Assembly: GCA_024275415.1 (NCBI GenBank)
Contig: JAJRZD010000024.1
Span: 1 to 64,000 of the forward strand
Source: an archaeon
GTDB taxonomy: Archaea > Asgardarchaeota > Thorarchaeia > Thorarchaeales > Thorarchaeaceae
Length of the DNA: 64,000 bases
Direction of reading: 5' to 3'
Positions within the stretch are counted from its first letter, which is position 1. Each line of letters starts with the position of its first letter. Below are positions 8,825-19,675 of this stretch, in pieces. The translations under genes and the position numbers were made by a program. The notes beneath the pieces are model-generated. The model searched no databases and was not told where the DNA came from. It was given only the letters and a program-made list of their open reading frames with translations.

Positions 8825-10480
8825 TCAATCAGTTGCAACGAAAGGATTGGAAAGGCTTTCTTCTTCAACTTGGGAGGGTTTGTGCTTACCACGCCACACA
8901 TCGATGGGTTGTGAGAACTTGTCCTCGACACGAGAGCGATGGATGGTATTCATGGTGCAGAATGGGACAATCCGACCGTCAGGGACTGCATAGTTGATGT
9001 CGCAGTGCTGGATACGCTCAAGGTCGAAGTTGTACGGATCCTGAAAATGCATCATTCCAAGCATGATGATCCTCCGCATGAATTGAGCGAGGGAATCATA
9101 ATCACCTCGATTAAGGAAGGCGTTCAGGAGATCCATCAGGATCCCTTTCTTCTTGAAGTGACGGGCGCCAGCAGCCAACTTTGCCTTGGCACGCTTGCTT
9201 GCAGCTCTCTTACTATCGGCATAAAGATTTGCGATTTCCTCTAGTAACTTGATGAATGCATCAACGTTGATGATCTCAGTGATTGGCTTGTAAGAACCGT
9301 CATCTTCAATGTAAAGGAATGTAGCCATCCCACAAGCAAAGTGTGAGCTTAGCTCAAGTTGTGGGCCACCCTTGATGAGCCCAAGTGCGCGTCCGACAGG
9401 CATCATCGCAGGGACGGGGTACCATGAATCCTTTGTGATCACGCCATTGGTCTGTTCCTCAATGAGCTTGATGGCGTCAGGGATTGTAATCCTCATCTTC
9501 TCACGGGATTCGTGATCAATCCGTCCTGTGATACTGACAGGCTGGAAATTGACACATCGGATAACATCTCGGTTCTCCACAGCAAACTCGATGATCCCAC
9601 CAAGCTGGTCGCTATTCACACCCCGGACGACAGTCGGAACCAACACGATAGATTCCATTCCCACTTCACGAGCATTTTGAATTGCCTGTTTCTTAATGGG
9701 GAGCAAGTTCGAACCACGAGCCTCGATATAAGGTTCTGGAGTGATACCATCAAACTGCATATAGATGGTTGAGAGACCCGCATCACGGAGCTCCTGAAGG
9801 TACTCCTTGCTTTTCCCTACACGGATGCCATTACTGGCAATCTGAACATGTCTGAAACCGAGCTGTTTTGCCCACCTGATATATTGGGGTAGGTGCTTGC
9901 TAACAGTGGGCTCGCCGCCTGCGAATTGCAGTGCAGGTGCGGGGACAGGCTTGTTGCTACGTAGATTCTTCATCATGTCAAGGACTTCATCTGGTGTTGG
10001 TTCATAGACATTGCCACCTTCAGCAGCAACAGCAAAACAGATGGGACATCTCAGGTTGCAACGGTTGGTGACATCCAATAACGCAAGTGCGGTGTGTGAC
10101 TTATGCTCGGGGCATTGCCCACAGTCTTCAGGACAACCCTTGACAGTTTCAGTACGTGGGTTGTCGAGTCCGACTGATTTGTACCACCAATTCTGGGCTT
10201 TCTTGAACATCTCGGCGTCGCCCCAGTAGATATCAATGAACTCGCCATGCTTCTCACAGGATTTTTTGTACATGATCTTTCCATTCTCTTCGAATACAGT
10301 AGCGTCAATCACATGAACCTCATCATGCGCCAGTAAGCACTCTGGACAAATAGACTGTGTTGTATAGGGCAATTCTCTTGCAGCGTATTTCTCGACGTGG
10401 TACCGCGACAGGGGACCAGTGTCTTCATGCTTGACTGGGGTTTCGGGTATTGGCTTTATTTCATCGGTTGCCATAATCAT
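8825..10480 (-). CDS. Radical SAM protein of the tetraether lipid synthase (Tes)-like family
   Basis: CNLRCPICFA radical SAM motif, preceded by Cys-rich N-terminal region (CPECLLAHDEV..., CPEDCGQCPEHKSHTALALLDVTNRC) typical of the MJ0619/Tes-type family. Confidence 0.8.
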   Translation of the reverse strand: MIMATDEIKPIPETPVKHEDTGPLSRYHVEKYAARELPYTTQSICPECLLAHDEVHVIDATVFEENGKIMYKKSCEKHGEFIDIYWGDAEMFKKAQNWWYKSVGLDNPRTETVKGCPEDCGQCPEHKSHTALALLDVTNRCNLRCPICFAVAAEGGNVYEPTPDEVLDMMKNLRSNKPVPAPALQFAGGEPTVSKHLPQYIRWAKQLGFRHVQIASNGIRVGKSKEYLQELRDAGLSTIYMQFDGITPEPYIEARGSNLLPIKKQAIQNAREVGMESIVLVPTVVRGVNSDQLGGIIEFAVENRDVIRCVNFQPVSITGRIDHESREKMRITIPDAIKLIEEQTNGVITKDSWYPVPAMMPVGRALGLIKGGPQLELSSHFACGMATFLYIEDDGSYKPITEIINVDAFIKLLEEIANLYADSKRAASKRAKAKLAAGARHFKKKGILMDLLNAFLNRGDYDSLAQFMRRIIMLGMMHFQDPYNFDLERIQHCDINYAVPDGRIVPFCTMNTIHRSRVEDKFSQPIDVWRGKHKPSQVEEESLSNPFVATD

Positions 10481-10608
10481 TCACTCCATGACCACATGGA
10501 ACCACCACTACTAGGGGTGGTATTCTTCCTCGATTTCGCCGTTTTCCCAATATAACCTTTGTCCGAAGTTTCAGAGTATGAGTAGGGGTTGCAAACGATT
10601 GATATCGT

Positions 10609-10920
10609 TCATTCCATATCCAGAACAACCCCGTTAGAGAAAGCACCCCGTGCCAAATTTTTAGCAAGTCGCTGCATTTCAAGCAAGCCACTGTCAATCT
10701 TTCTATGTTTCACAAAGGCATCAAGTACCTCATAGAGATCTGCAAGCTCCTCTATATCACCAGTTTCAAACAATTCCTTGGCTTCCTCGACTATCTTCTT
10801 GCGTAGAAAAACATCCAGCTCTTGGTTCTTTACGATACGCACATTGGGGTTCGTCCCTGTCTTTTTCATTAGTTCAGGAATCTTATCCCGAACTAGCTTT
10901 TCAGTTCCCATCATATTCAC
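10609..10920 (-). CDS. MazG-like / phosphoribosyl-ATP pyrophosphohydrolase-like protein
   Basis: KLVRDKIPELM...KKIVEEAKELFETGDIEELADLYEVLDAF. Confidence 0.85.
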   Translation of the reverse strand: MNMMGTEKLVRDKIPELMKKTGTNPNVRIVKNQELDVFLRKKIVEEAKELFETGDIEELADLYEVLDAFVKHRKIDSGLLEMQRLAKNLARGAFSNGVVLDME

Positions 10921-10928
10921 CGAGCGTT

Positions 10929-11603
10929 TTACTTTAGTACAAGAGCAACCTCGATCTGAGGTCTTGCGGCTTCAATGAACTGTGCGACCGCAGCCTGAAG
11001 GTCGGCAGGAATATCTCGGATCCAGGGTTCCGGTGAGCCTCTACTTACCGAGGCCTGCATGTTTTCAAACGGGAGATAGCGAATCCTAAAATCGGCATCA
11101 AAGGAAACCGAGCCACTCCATTGACCGTTCTTGAGAACCTCATAAACTGGACGAAAGTCACGCATCTCATCTGGACCTATTGCCACCCAATAGAACGACA
11201 TGCCACTGAACTGGGCAGGTTGCCCTAATCCGACAACATAGCTATCCATCGTGGCCTTTGCTGTTACTAGATTATACAGGATGCCAATCCTACAGTTCAG
11301 ACATTGATTGAATTCAAGTCCATCTCCACTTGCGTTCACGTAGGAAATGCCATTCTTCTCAATGTTGTCATCATTGCAATGGACACAGAGATTCATTCCC
11401 CACCGGACATCTATATGTTCGGAGAAAGGCCCCTCAAGGAATCTTTTTTCTGCAGAGGCAAAAGCCGCTCTTATTGCATCTTCCCCTTCAGAATCCATTT
11501 TCATACGAATGACTCTGAAAACCTCCAACAAGTCAGGCCAAGTCACATTGTATATCATATCAATCAATGCATCAAGAGTTCTGTCTTCCAGAGAGCTCAT
11601 CAA
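10929..11603 (-). CDS. Hypothetical protein
   Basis: Full ORF in compact gene context; CVHC...CLNC paired cysteines suggest a metal site. Confidence 0.6.
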   Translation of the reverse strand: MMSSLEDRTLDALIDMIYNVTWPDLLEVFRVIRMKMDSEGEDAIRAAFASAEKRFLEGPFSEHIDVRWGMNLCVHCNDDNIEKNGISYVNASGDGLEFNQCLNCRIGILYNLVTAKATMDSYVVGLGQPAQFSGMSFYWVAIGPDEMRDFRPVYEVLKNGQWSGSVSFDADFRIRYLPFENMQASVSRGSPEPWIRDIPADLQAAVAQFIEAARPQIEVALVLK

Positions 11604-11889
11604 GACTCACCTCTATCACGACTATTCTGTCAATGGTGTTTAGATTCAACTCCCAATTAAGTGTTGGTCATACTAATTAGAGGTAGGCAACGTCAGTTAG
11701 CCTAAGATTTTTAACGGGGAGAGAAACGTGAATGTGATAGGCATAAGGTGAGAAAGGATGGATTGCCAAATCATCGAACAATGGGAAGTACCGTTTTAGT
11801 CCATCCTCCAAGTTCATCTCACAAAATTGCCTAAGCGGATGTTTTCTGCAAGTCGATAACATTGAACCATTCCTACAGAGGGTGCTATA

Positions 11890-14800
11890 ATGAACAAGCT
11901 TGCCAAGAGATATGACCCACGAGTTGTCGAGAGATTTGTATTGGAATTCTGGAAAGCCAATGAAACCTACAGGAGGACTGTTGAGCTGAGAGCAGATGGT
12001 CCTCGCTGGAATTTCCTAGAGGGGCCACCAACCACCAACGGTTTCATGCATGTGGGTCATGCACGCGGGAGAGCGATGAAGGATGCCCAAATCAGGTATA
12101 TGACGATGATGGGATACAATGTATGGAGACGGGGAGGTTGGGACACACAAGGTCTCCCAGTGGAGTTAGAGGTGGAGAAAAAAGAGGGCCTTGCAGAGAA
12201 GGGGCAGATAGAAGCGACAATAGGGTTAGAAACATTTGTTCAGAAATGCAAAGAACTCGTAGATTTCTATTTGGATCGATGGGTGAATGATTCGGTTCGT
12301 CTTGGGCTCTGGTTAGATTTCCCCAATGCATATCAAACAAGAAGAGATGATTACATAGAACATGTCTGGCATTTCCTCAAATTGGCAAGCGAGAAAGGTC
12401 TTCTTGGGAGGGGTTTTCGTGTCAATCCCACTTGTCCAAGGTGCGTGACTGCATTGTCTGGACATGAAGTTTCGCAAGGATACAAGACAAAGGTGGATCC
12501 TTCGATCTATGTCAAGTTCAGACTGGAAAGAAGTGATAACGAGTATCTAGTGATATGGACTACAACCCCATTCACCCTGATATCGAACGAGATGGTATCT
12601 GTTCATCCGGATTACAAATATGCAAAGCTGAAGGTCAATGATGAGTATTGGTGGGTTGTCGAAGACCTTGTCGAAACGGTAATGGAAAAGGCAAGGGCCG
12701 GGTCATTCAAAGTTGTGGAAACTCTACCAGGAAGGGACATGCTGGGATGGAAATATGTGCATCCGTTTCGTGATGAAGTCCCGTTCCATAAGGAACATAA
12801 AGAGAAGTATATGCATGCAGTCGTCACAGGAAAACATGTCACTGTAGAGGATGGAACAGGGCTTGTCCATACAGCTCCAGGTTTTGGACCTGATGACTTC
12901 AATATGGGAAAAGAATACAAGGTGCCAGTGTTTGTTCCCGTAACGACAAGTGGAACATTCACAGACGAAGTGCCTATGTTCGAGGGGAAGTATGTATTCG
13001 ATACCAACTCGATCGTACCAAGAATGCTTGAAGAGAAAGGTCTTCTTGTCAGAGAGGAAACAATAACTCACGAGTATCCACACTGCTGGCGCTGTGATAC
13101 TCCTTTGGTTTATCTAGCAGACAAGACCCAGTGGTTCCTGAAGATGGAGGGTGTCCGCGAAAAGCTGGTTGCGGAGAACAGCCGAGTTGACTGGACACCA
13201 GAGTGGGCCGGTAGCGGCAGGTTTGGCGATTGGGTCGCAAATGCAGACGATTGGTGCATATCCCGATCGAGGATATGGGGTTCACCTTTGCCAGTATGGG
13301 TGTGTGACAAGTGCAACCATGAGATTGTGGTGGGGTCTAGAGATGAGCTACGGAAGCTGACAAAGGAACTTCCTGATAATTTCGAGATGCATAGACCTTG
13401 GGTAGATAAGGTGAAGGTCAAATGCCCGAAATGTAAGGGAAACATGACCAGAGAACCATTCGTCATAGATTGCTGGCTGGACTCAGGGCTGGCCCATAGT
13501 GCAAGTATAGACTACCTTCGACAGCCGGATCTCTTCAAAGAGCTATTCCCATACGATTTCATAACAGAAGCGGTTGATCAATCAAGAGGATGGTTCTATA
13601 GCCTTCTCTACACATCGGTAGTACTTCATGACAGCGTTGCCTTCAAGGCATGCGTTAGTCAGGAGCATGTACTTGATGCGGAAGGAGGGAAAATGAGTAA
13701 GTCGCGTGGGAATGTCGTCTGGGCAAAGGACGCCTTCGAGGAGATAGGAGCCGATCCCTTTAGGCTCTTCATGCTCACAAAGAATGCATCCTGGACCAGG
13801 ACGAATTACGCACCAAAGGAGATAGACCTTACAAGAAAGAAGCTTGACATCTTGTGGAATGTATTTCTCTTTGCTGAAACATACATGGTTCTCGACGACT
13901 ACCGATATGACGAAAGGCGTTTCAAGAGAGGAGCGAAAAAGGCATCTTGGGAGGACAAGTGGCTCCTGTCAAGAATCCAGAGCGTCCTAAAGGAGTATCA
14001 TGATAACATGAGCAAGTTCTTCTGGCACCATGCTGGTAGAACGCTGTTAGAATTCATATCAGAGGATCTGAGCAGAATATACCTTCCATTGGTCAAGAAA
14101 CGCGTCTGGCTTGATGCAGACGACCCCCAGAAGGTAATGGCATATGATGTCCTATACTATACCCTGCAAACACTGTTACGTGCATTGAACATATTCACGC
14201 CATTCCTTGGCGAATACCTTCATCAGGAATTCCTGCTACGCTTTGGAGAACAACCCGAATCGATAAACTTGACAGACATGCCAAAAGTGGACGAGAAGTT
14301 GCTCGATCAAGAGATAGAAGCCACATTCCATGTATTAGAGGAACTTCGCTCTGCTTCAAGTCATGCCAGAAATAAAAAAGAAGTGAAACTGAGACACCCT
14401 GTTGCTAAGGTCATCTATATTGCAGACAGCGAAGATAATGCAAGACGAGCAGAGAAACTTGCTTCGTTGCTGCGTGGAGATCTCAACACGCGAGAGTTCG
14501 AAGTCCAGCGGACTGATGTCATGGCGGAGTTCACCCAGCTTTCAGTGAGACCAAATTTCAAGGTTCTCGGTCCAAAGGTGAAAGGTCTCATGAAACATCT
14601 CGTGACTGCCTTGCAAAAGGTCGATGCAGCCAAGCTAAGGGCAGACCTAGAAAAGGGCAAGGCTGAAGTCAAAGTCGGCAAGAACACAGTCAAGCTAGTA
14701 CCAGAGGATGTTGACTTCGAAGAAAGCCTTCCAGAGCACCTCAGTTTTGCAGACTGCAAGGTCGGTAAGGTGTATGTCGATATCACGCGCACAAAGGAAC

Positions 14801-15084
14801 TAGAGGCGGAGGGTCTCATACGGGATGTAACACGCCGGATACAGGTGATGAGGAAAGAGCGAGACCTCAATGTGGATCAAACGATAGACCTACTAGTCAA
14901 GTTCTTTGATAAAAAATCCTTAGACCTAGCCAAGATGTTCGAGGAATACCTAGCGTCCGAAACACGAGCTGGAACAATGAAACTTGTGGGACCGCAAAGT
15001 AAGCCAAGGTGGAAGAACTACGAATATGTCAAGGAATGGGAGATTGATGACCTGAAGATAAAGGTAGGCTTTACTACGAGATAG
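11890..15084 (+). CDS. ileS: Isoleucyl-tRNA synthetase
   Basis: PPTTNGFMHVGHARGR (HIGH-type), KMSKSRGNVV (KMSKS), editing domain TTTPFTLISN, 1064 aa. Confidence 0.97.
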   Translation: MNKLAKRYDPRVVERFVLEFWKANETYRRTVELRADGPRWNFLEGPPTTNGFMHVGHARGRAMKDAQIRYMTMMGYNVWRRGGWDTQGLPVELEVEKKEGLAEKGQIEATIGLETFVQKCKELVDFYLDRWVNDSVRLGLWLDFPNAYQTRRDDYIEHVWHFLKLASEKGLLGRGFRVNPTCPRCVTALSGHEVSQGYKTKVDPSIYVKFRLERSDNEYLVIWTTTPFTLISNEMVSVHPDYKYAKLKVNDEYWWVVEDLVETVMEKARAGSFKVVETLPGRDMLGWKYVHPFRDEVPFHKEHKEKYMHAVVTGKHVTVEDGTGLVHTAPGFGPDDFNMGKEYKVPVFVPVTTSGTFTDEVPMFEGKYVFDTNSIVPRMLEEKGLLVREETITHEYPHCWRCDTPLVYLADKTQWFLKMEGVREKLVAENSRVDWTPEWAGSGRFGDWVANADDWCISRSRIWGSPLPVWVCDKCNHEIVVGSRDELRKLTKELPDNFEMHRPWVDKVKVKCPKCKGNMTREPFVIDCWLDSGLAHSASIDYLRQPDLFKELFPYDFITEAVDQSRGWFYSLLYTSVVLHDSVAFKACVSQEHVLDAEGGKMSKSRGNVVWAKDAFEEIGADPFRLFMLTKNASWTRTNYAPKEIDLTRKKLDILWNVFLFAETYMVLDDYRYDERRFKRGAKKASWEDKWLLSRIQSVLKEYHDNMSKFFWHHAGRTLLEFISEDLSRIYLPLVKKRVWLDADDPQKVMAYDVLYYTLQTLLRALNIFTPFLGEYLHQEFLLRFGEQPESINLTDMPKVDEKLLDQEIEATFHVLEELRSASSHARNKKEVKLRHPVAKVIYIADSEDNARRAEKLASLLRGDLNTREFEVQRTDVMAEFTQLSVRPNFKVLGPKVKGLMKHLVTALQKVDAAKLRADLEKGKAEVKVGKNTVKLVPEDVDFEESLPEHLSFADCKVGKVYVDITRTKELEAEGLIRDVTRRIQVMRKERDLNVDQTIDLLVKFFDKKSLDLAKMFEEYLASETRAGTMKLVGPQSKPRWKNYEYVKEWEIDDLKIKVGFTTR

Positions 15085-15087
15085 GTT

Positions 15088-16425
15088 TCAGTCGAACGGG
15101 CTTGGGCTTTGTGAGAGCGTATCTGCCAATAGGTAGAAGAACTGTGCATTCTCTCTAATCGAAGACAGAGAAACCCATTCATTTGGCCCGTGAACGTTGC
15201 CACCCCTAGGTCCAAAATCAAATAGGTCTGCTCCCTTCCCTGTGAAATACCTCGAGTCAGATGCCCCGTATCCTTCAATTAGCTTGTAATCTATCCCTTC
15301 CTTGGTAAGAACCCATTCTGCGGCTCGTATCAGTCTTGAATCAGGATCCGAATTCACATAGCCTATGCCGTCATAGACCTTCAGTCGATGGATATCAACT
15401 CTGCTTTCCAGTACTCTCCTGAAGGCATCTTCAATTACAGAACCATCATTGGTCATGGAGCGGATATCGCAGTACAAAGTCCATTCGCCATCCTCTAGCT
15501 CGAACAGGTTGGGAGAGATGACAGTTCCAAGGTCAGAGTATTCGGCAGGAAATGATACGGATGAAAGAGGGAGCAAACTCCTGACAAGCCCTGTAAGGTT
15601 CTGGTCATATTCGATCTCCGTGCCCTCATCATCGGGGTACACCACTTCTAGTTCTACCCAGTCAGGAATCACATTCGATTTGACAAAAGACCCGCGAAGT
15701 GACTTGACAAACGTAAAGGCATTTAAATCGAGGTATTTGGATGCGGTTAGCAGAGCATGTCGGTCAACGCCAGGGCGCTGATATGCCGAGTGCCTAGAAT
15801 CACTCCCGAAAATCTGTGTTTCAAACCTAACAGTTTCTGCTTGGCCTCTGATGGATGCTAGTTTCTGCTTCGCCTTGATGACTCCTGGGAGAACGTTCCG
15901 CCTACGGTGTATGATGACCTGATTGATCCCGTCAGCGACAATGATATGGTCTGGGAAAAGGTCACTCTTTTGGAGATAATCGGCCAATATCGAGGCACCA
16001 TTCGCCCCTCCAATCTCCTCATCACCAGTCATTGCAAGCAACAATGTACAATCGAGAGGGTGTGAATTGAATAACTCTGCCAACAGCAGCATCGAAACAA
16101 TATTGCCCTTGTCATCGCAAGTCCCTCTGCCATAGGCAATATCGCCTTCAACGTGTAATGTGAATGGGTCAGTAGACCATCCGTTACCAGGGGGCACCAC
16201 ATCATAATGGGCAAGGAAGAGTATCTTTGGGCCGCTGTCACCCCTTTTGGCAAAGGAAGTGAGATAACCATTGGACTCGATGGTCTTGGTTTCAAAATCA
16301 CATATTTCAAGCCGAGAAGTGATGTGTGTGGCACACTCATCGGATGGCTTCTGGTCATTCCGCGGGTCGTTCACTGTATTGAAAACAACAAGCTCGGCAA
16401 GCTCAGTTCTAAGGTCAAAAGGCAT
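15088..16425 (-). CDS. M20 family metallopeptidase (ArgE/DapE-like)
   Basis: LFLAHYDVVPPGNGWSTDPF, GRGTCDDKGN, TGDEEIGG motifs. Confidence 0.93.
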   Translation of the reverse strand: MPFDLRTELAELVVFNTVNDPRNDQKPSDECATHITSRLEICDFETKTIESNGYLTSFAKRGDSGPKILFLAHYDVVPPGNGWSTDPFTLHVEGDIAYGRGTCDDKGNIVSMLLLAELFNSHPLDCTLLLAMTGDEEIGGANGASILADYLQKSDLFPDHIIVADGINQVIIHRRRNVLPGVIKAKQKLASIRGQAETVRFETQIFGSDSRHSAYQRPGVDRHALLTASKYLDLNAFTFVKSLRGSFVKSNVIPDWVELEVVYPDDEGTEIEYDQNLTGLVRSLLPLSSVSFPAEYSDLGTVISPNLFELEDGEWTLYCDIRSMTNDGSVIEDAFRRVLESRVDIHRLKVYDGIGYVNSDPDSRLIRAAEWVLTKEGIDYKLIEGYGASDSRYFTGKGADLFDFGPRGGNVHGPNEWVSLSSIRENAQFFYLLADTLSQSPSPFD

Positions 16426-16526
16426 AGCAGTTCATCGAGGATAGACCATAGTTCATCAAAAATAGGTTTGCTTCAAGAAAAAATGCGATTGGTGACGCTC
16501 TGATGCGCCACCTCAGTTGGAAAGAA

Positions 16527-18743
16527 CTAACCAGTTCGCTTGTAGATGTATCGGCTCCAAGAGCTGATACTGGGCATCTGCTCAGGCATTCCTTTCCTCT
16601 TACGAATCTCAAGGATCTTCTCTTCTTGCATACTTGCGGGAAGCTGCTCGAATCCTCTGAACTCGTAGCCAAAGAAGCTCCTACCTGCTGTCGCACTCCT
16701 GAACTCATCAGCGATGCCAATGGTCTCAGCAGTAGGAAGTGTTCCCTTGACAGTGACAGTATCTTCTTCTGCCTCGATTGTCAGAATCTGGCCTCTATGA
16801 CCAGTCAGAACCTTGATCACACCACCCTGAGTATCAGGAGGCGTCTTAATATCGACATTCAGGATTGGTTCATAGAGTGCAGGCTCTGCAGAAAGGAACG
16901 ACATGTTCAGTCCAGCGCTCGTCATGGTTGCGACTTCACTGTACCCGGTATGTGCTGGATCAGTGTGAATTGTAGCGTCAGTGACTGTGACCTTGACGCC
17001 CATCACAGGCTCGTAAGCCACAGGACCACGTTCAATGAACTCACGCCATGTTGACTGCACGTATGGCCAGATCCTATCAAAGCGCTGAACACCGCTCATT
17101 GCATCCACAAGAATCGAGGTTTCGTAGATATCAAGGATTTTCCTTGCAAGCTTAGCATCCCAACCTGCCTCATCGCGAAGGACAGCAGCTCTGTCACGGG
17201 CGCTCATCTCATTAGTAATCTTCTTCTTCTTGATGAGCTCGACAGTCTTCTCATCGAGAGGTTCGACATACATCCGGATTCGGTTGTGACCGTTGGGACT
17301 CTTTGTGTGATACTCATCGCCGCGTTGTAATATCTTCTCACGATAGACGATGATAGGTTCAGATACATGTATCTTGACCTGCTCGTCGATTCGCTTGGTC
17401 AATATCTCAATCTGCAAGGGGTCAATCCCGTTAAGTCGATATTCGCCTGATTCTTTGTCATGGACAAAGCTGGCAGTGGGATCAGCCATAATCCATTTTG
17501 AAACAACATCCCCGAGCTTGGCGATGTCTTGAGGGTCAACTGGCTTGATGCTCCTGCTTACCACAGGTTCACTTGCATATTCGATTGGTTCGAAACCAAC
17601 CATGTCGGAATCAGCATCAACAAAGGACTCTCCAGAAGGACACATGAACCCGAAGACGCTGAACAGATTGCCAGCAGGAACCTTCTCCATTGGCAGGATG
17701 TCCGTGATCTCCTGCACACCCAACCGCTTTATCGGGACATTTTGCCTCATCCCGACCAGACGGATGGACTGTCCGGCCTTTACGGTTCCGGAGAACACAC
17801 GTCCAATCAAAGTAGGACGCTTGCTTTTCGGATCCACAAAAATCTTCGTGATCATCCCTAGCAAAGGACCATTAGGATCGCACTCCAGCAATGATTTCCC
17901 TTCTGGGCTGTTCAGGTCGCCCTTCCATATCCGCGGAATCTTGTATCGCTGAGCTTCCTTTGGGTTTGGGAGGTGCTTTACGATCATCTCGAGCAGTGCG
18001 TCGTCCAATGGGAGGTTCTCTCGCAGCCAGCGTTCATCACCCTCATTGTATTTCTCAAATACAACAGTGGGCTTGATGTTATGTTTCTGAAGGGTTTTCA
18101 TGGTGAATGCCCAACCAGTCTTAGCGCTGCCAATTGCGACACTACCCTCTTGGAAGTTCACTTTCCATTCGGATGCATATTCCTTAGGAGCGACTTTCCT
18201 GATGAGCTCGTTCACCTTAGCAATGATGATGTCGATTCGCTCATACACTTTCTTGGGCGGCAGCTTCAGCTCATTGATCAGTCTATCAACCTTGTTGATA
18301 AAGAGGACAGGTTTGCAAGCCTCACCACCAACAGCCAAACGGATGTTAGTTTCTGTCTGAGTCATCACACCTTCAAGGGCATCCACAAGAATCACGGCAC
18401 CGTCGCTTGCACGCAATGCACGAGAAACCTCGCCAGTGAATGAGAGATGTCCTGGAGTGTCGGACAGCTGAACCAGATATTCCTCGCCTTCAACCTCGAA
18501 GTTCAATAGGACCACTGAGGTGAAGATTGTAATTCCTCGGGCCTGTTCTTCCTCATCACTATCGGTCATTAGTGCCTGACCTGCTGCAGCATCACTCATG
18601 AGACCTGCACGACGCATAAGGTAGTCCGAAGTGGTTGTCTTACCATGGTCGATATGCGCACTGATGCTGATGATTCTTTTATGCTCATAGTCATCGGACA
18701 GGATGAGCTTCTTAATTGCATCTGGGTCTTTAATCTTGACCAT
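16527..18743 (-). CDS. Elongation factor 2-like GTPase, divergent (candidate aEF-2 paralogue)
   Basis: AHIDHGKTTTSDYLMRRAG, QARGITIF, DTPGHLSFTGEV, NKVDRLI; but diphthamide loop reads DATIHTDPAHTGYSEV. Confidence 0.93.
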   Translation of the reverse strand: MVKIKDPDAIKKLILSDDYEHKRIISISAHIDHGKTTTSDYLMRRAGLMSDAAAGQALMTDSDEEEQARGITIFTSVVLLNFEVEGEEYLVQLSDTPGHLSFTGEVSRALRASDGAVILVDALEGVMTQTETNIRLAVGGEACKPVLFINKVDRLINELKLPPKKVYERIDIIIAKVNELIRKVAPKEYASEWKVNFQEGSVAIGSAKTGWAFTMKTLQKHNIKPTVVFEKYNEGDERWLRENLPLDDALLEMIVKHLPNPKEAQRYKIPRIWKGDLNSPEGKSLLECDPNGPLLGMITKIFVDPKSKRPTLIGRVFSGTVKAGQSIRLVGMRQNVPIKRLGVQEITDILPMEKVPAGNLFSVFGFMCPSGESFVDADSDMVGFEPIEYASEPVVSRSIKPVDPQDIAKLGDVVSKWIMADPTASFVHDKESGEYRLNGIDPLQIEILTKRIDEQVKIHVSEPIIVYREKILQRGDEYHTKSPNGHNRIRMYVEPLDEKTVELIKKKKITNEMSARDRAAVLRDEAGWDAKLARKILDIYETSILVDAMSGVQRFDRIWPYVQSTWREFIERGPVAYEPVMGVKVTVTDATIHTDPAHTGYSEVATMTSAGLNMSFLSAEPALYEPILNVDIKTPPDTQGGVIKVLTGHRGQILTIEAEEDTVTVKGTLPTAETIGIADEFRSATAGRSFFGYEFRGFEQLPASMQEEKILEIRKRKGMPEQMPSISSWSRYIYKRTG

Positions 18744-18895
18744 TCATTTCACACTCTTGTCAAATCTGATATTGTGATTGTCTATCCCCAACTTACGAGG
18801 TTAACGCGAGAAAACTCGGTCGGGGTCATCAGTCGAGAAACTGATGGCGAGCGCGACTGCTCTATTTGATGTTTAAAAGATTTCCGTCAGAGGAA

Positions 18896-19675
18896 CTAAC
18901 GAGTGGCAACTACGACCATGCGCTCGGATGACGCAGCGTATGGCATCCGAGGCAGCTTGTTCGCGCCGAACAACTCGACCTTTGAGAAACCGACCTCCTC
19001 GATAAGATCTTGTATCTCCAGTGCAGTGTACATACGGATATCATTGTTCGAGAGGGCATCTTGATTCATCAGGATTATCTGCCCCTTCTCAGTATCAACA
19101 AATGTTGCTGGACGACCCCTCAGGACACCGGCAGGTGCGTCAAGAAAATGGGGCTCACTTAACAGATAACCACCCTTTAACTTGGTCCAACTCTTTGAGA
19201 ACTTGGGCATATTGTACGGGTTCATCAAATCAAGCAACAGCTTGCCACCTTCGACCAGAGCATTATATGTCCCCTCAAGGACCTTACGATTCTCCTCATG
19301 GTTGAAGAAACCAAAGCTATGACTCAGGAGAACGGCACCCTTAAAGCGTTGAACGAAATTAATCTCCCTCATGTCACCCGTGAAGAAATTGACGGGGACA
19401 TTATTCTCTGATGCCAGCTCTTCCGCGGATTTAATCAATGATGCAGAGAGATCAAAACCTGAAACATTAAACCCCTTTTTAGCAAGCAACACACTATGAT
19501 CACCAGCACCACAGGCAATATCCAAGACTTCGTCACCTTCAACCAGACCCAACACTTCAATGCAGAAGTCAACCACAAGATTATCGTAGTGCTGGATGCC
19601 AGGAATAGATCTTCGATGTCGCACTCTGAACAAGTATGCCCAGAATTCGTCCCAGCCTAGTTCTATATGCTCCAT
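18896..19675 (-). CDS. Class I SAM-dependent methyltransferase
   Basis: VLDIACGAGDHSVLLAKKGFNVSGFDLSASLIKSAEE. Confidence 0.92.
   Translation of the reverse strand: MEHIELGWDEFWAYLFRVRHRRSIPGIQHYDNLVVDFCIEVLGLVEGDEVLDIACGAGDHSVLLAKKGFNVSGFDLSASLIKSAEELASENNVPVNFFTGDMREINFVQRFKGAVLLSHSFGFFNHEENRKVLEGTYNALVEGGKLLLDLMNPYNMPKFSKSWTKLKGGYLLSEPHFLDAPAGVLRGRPATFVDTEKGQIILMNQDALSNNDIRMYTALEIQDLIEEVGFSKVELFGANKLPRMPYAASSERMVVVATR

Noticed and set aside
12092-13466. Several minus-strand ORFs inside ileS
   Set aside because: Antisense shadow ORFs of a highly conserved long gene; no independent start signals or domain motifs.
16503-18443. Multiple plus-strand ORFs opposite the EF-2-like gene
   Set aside because: Shadow frames of a real conserved gene.
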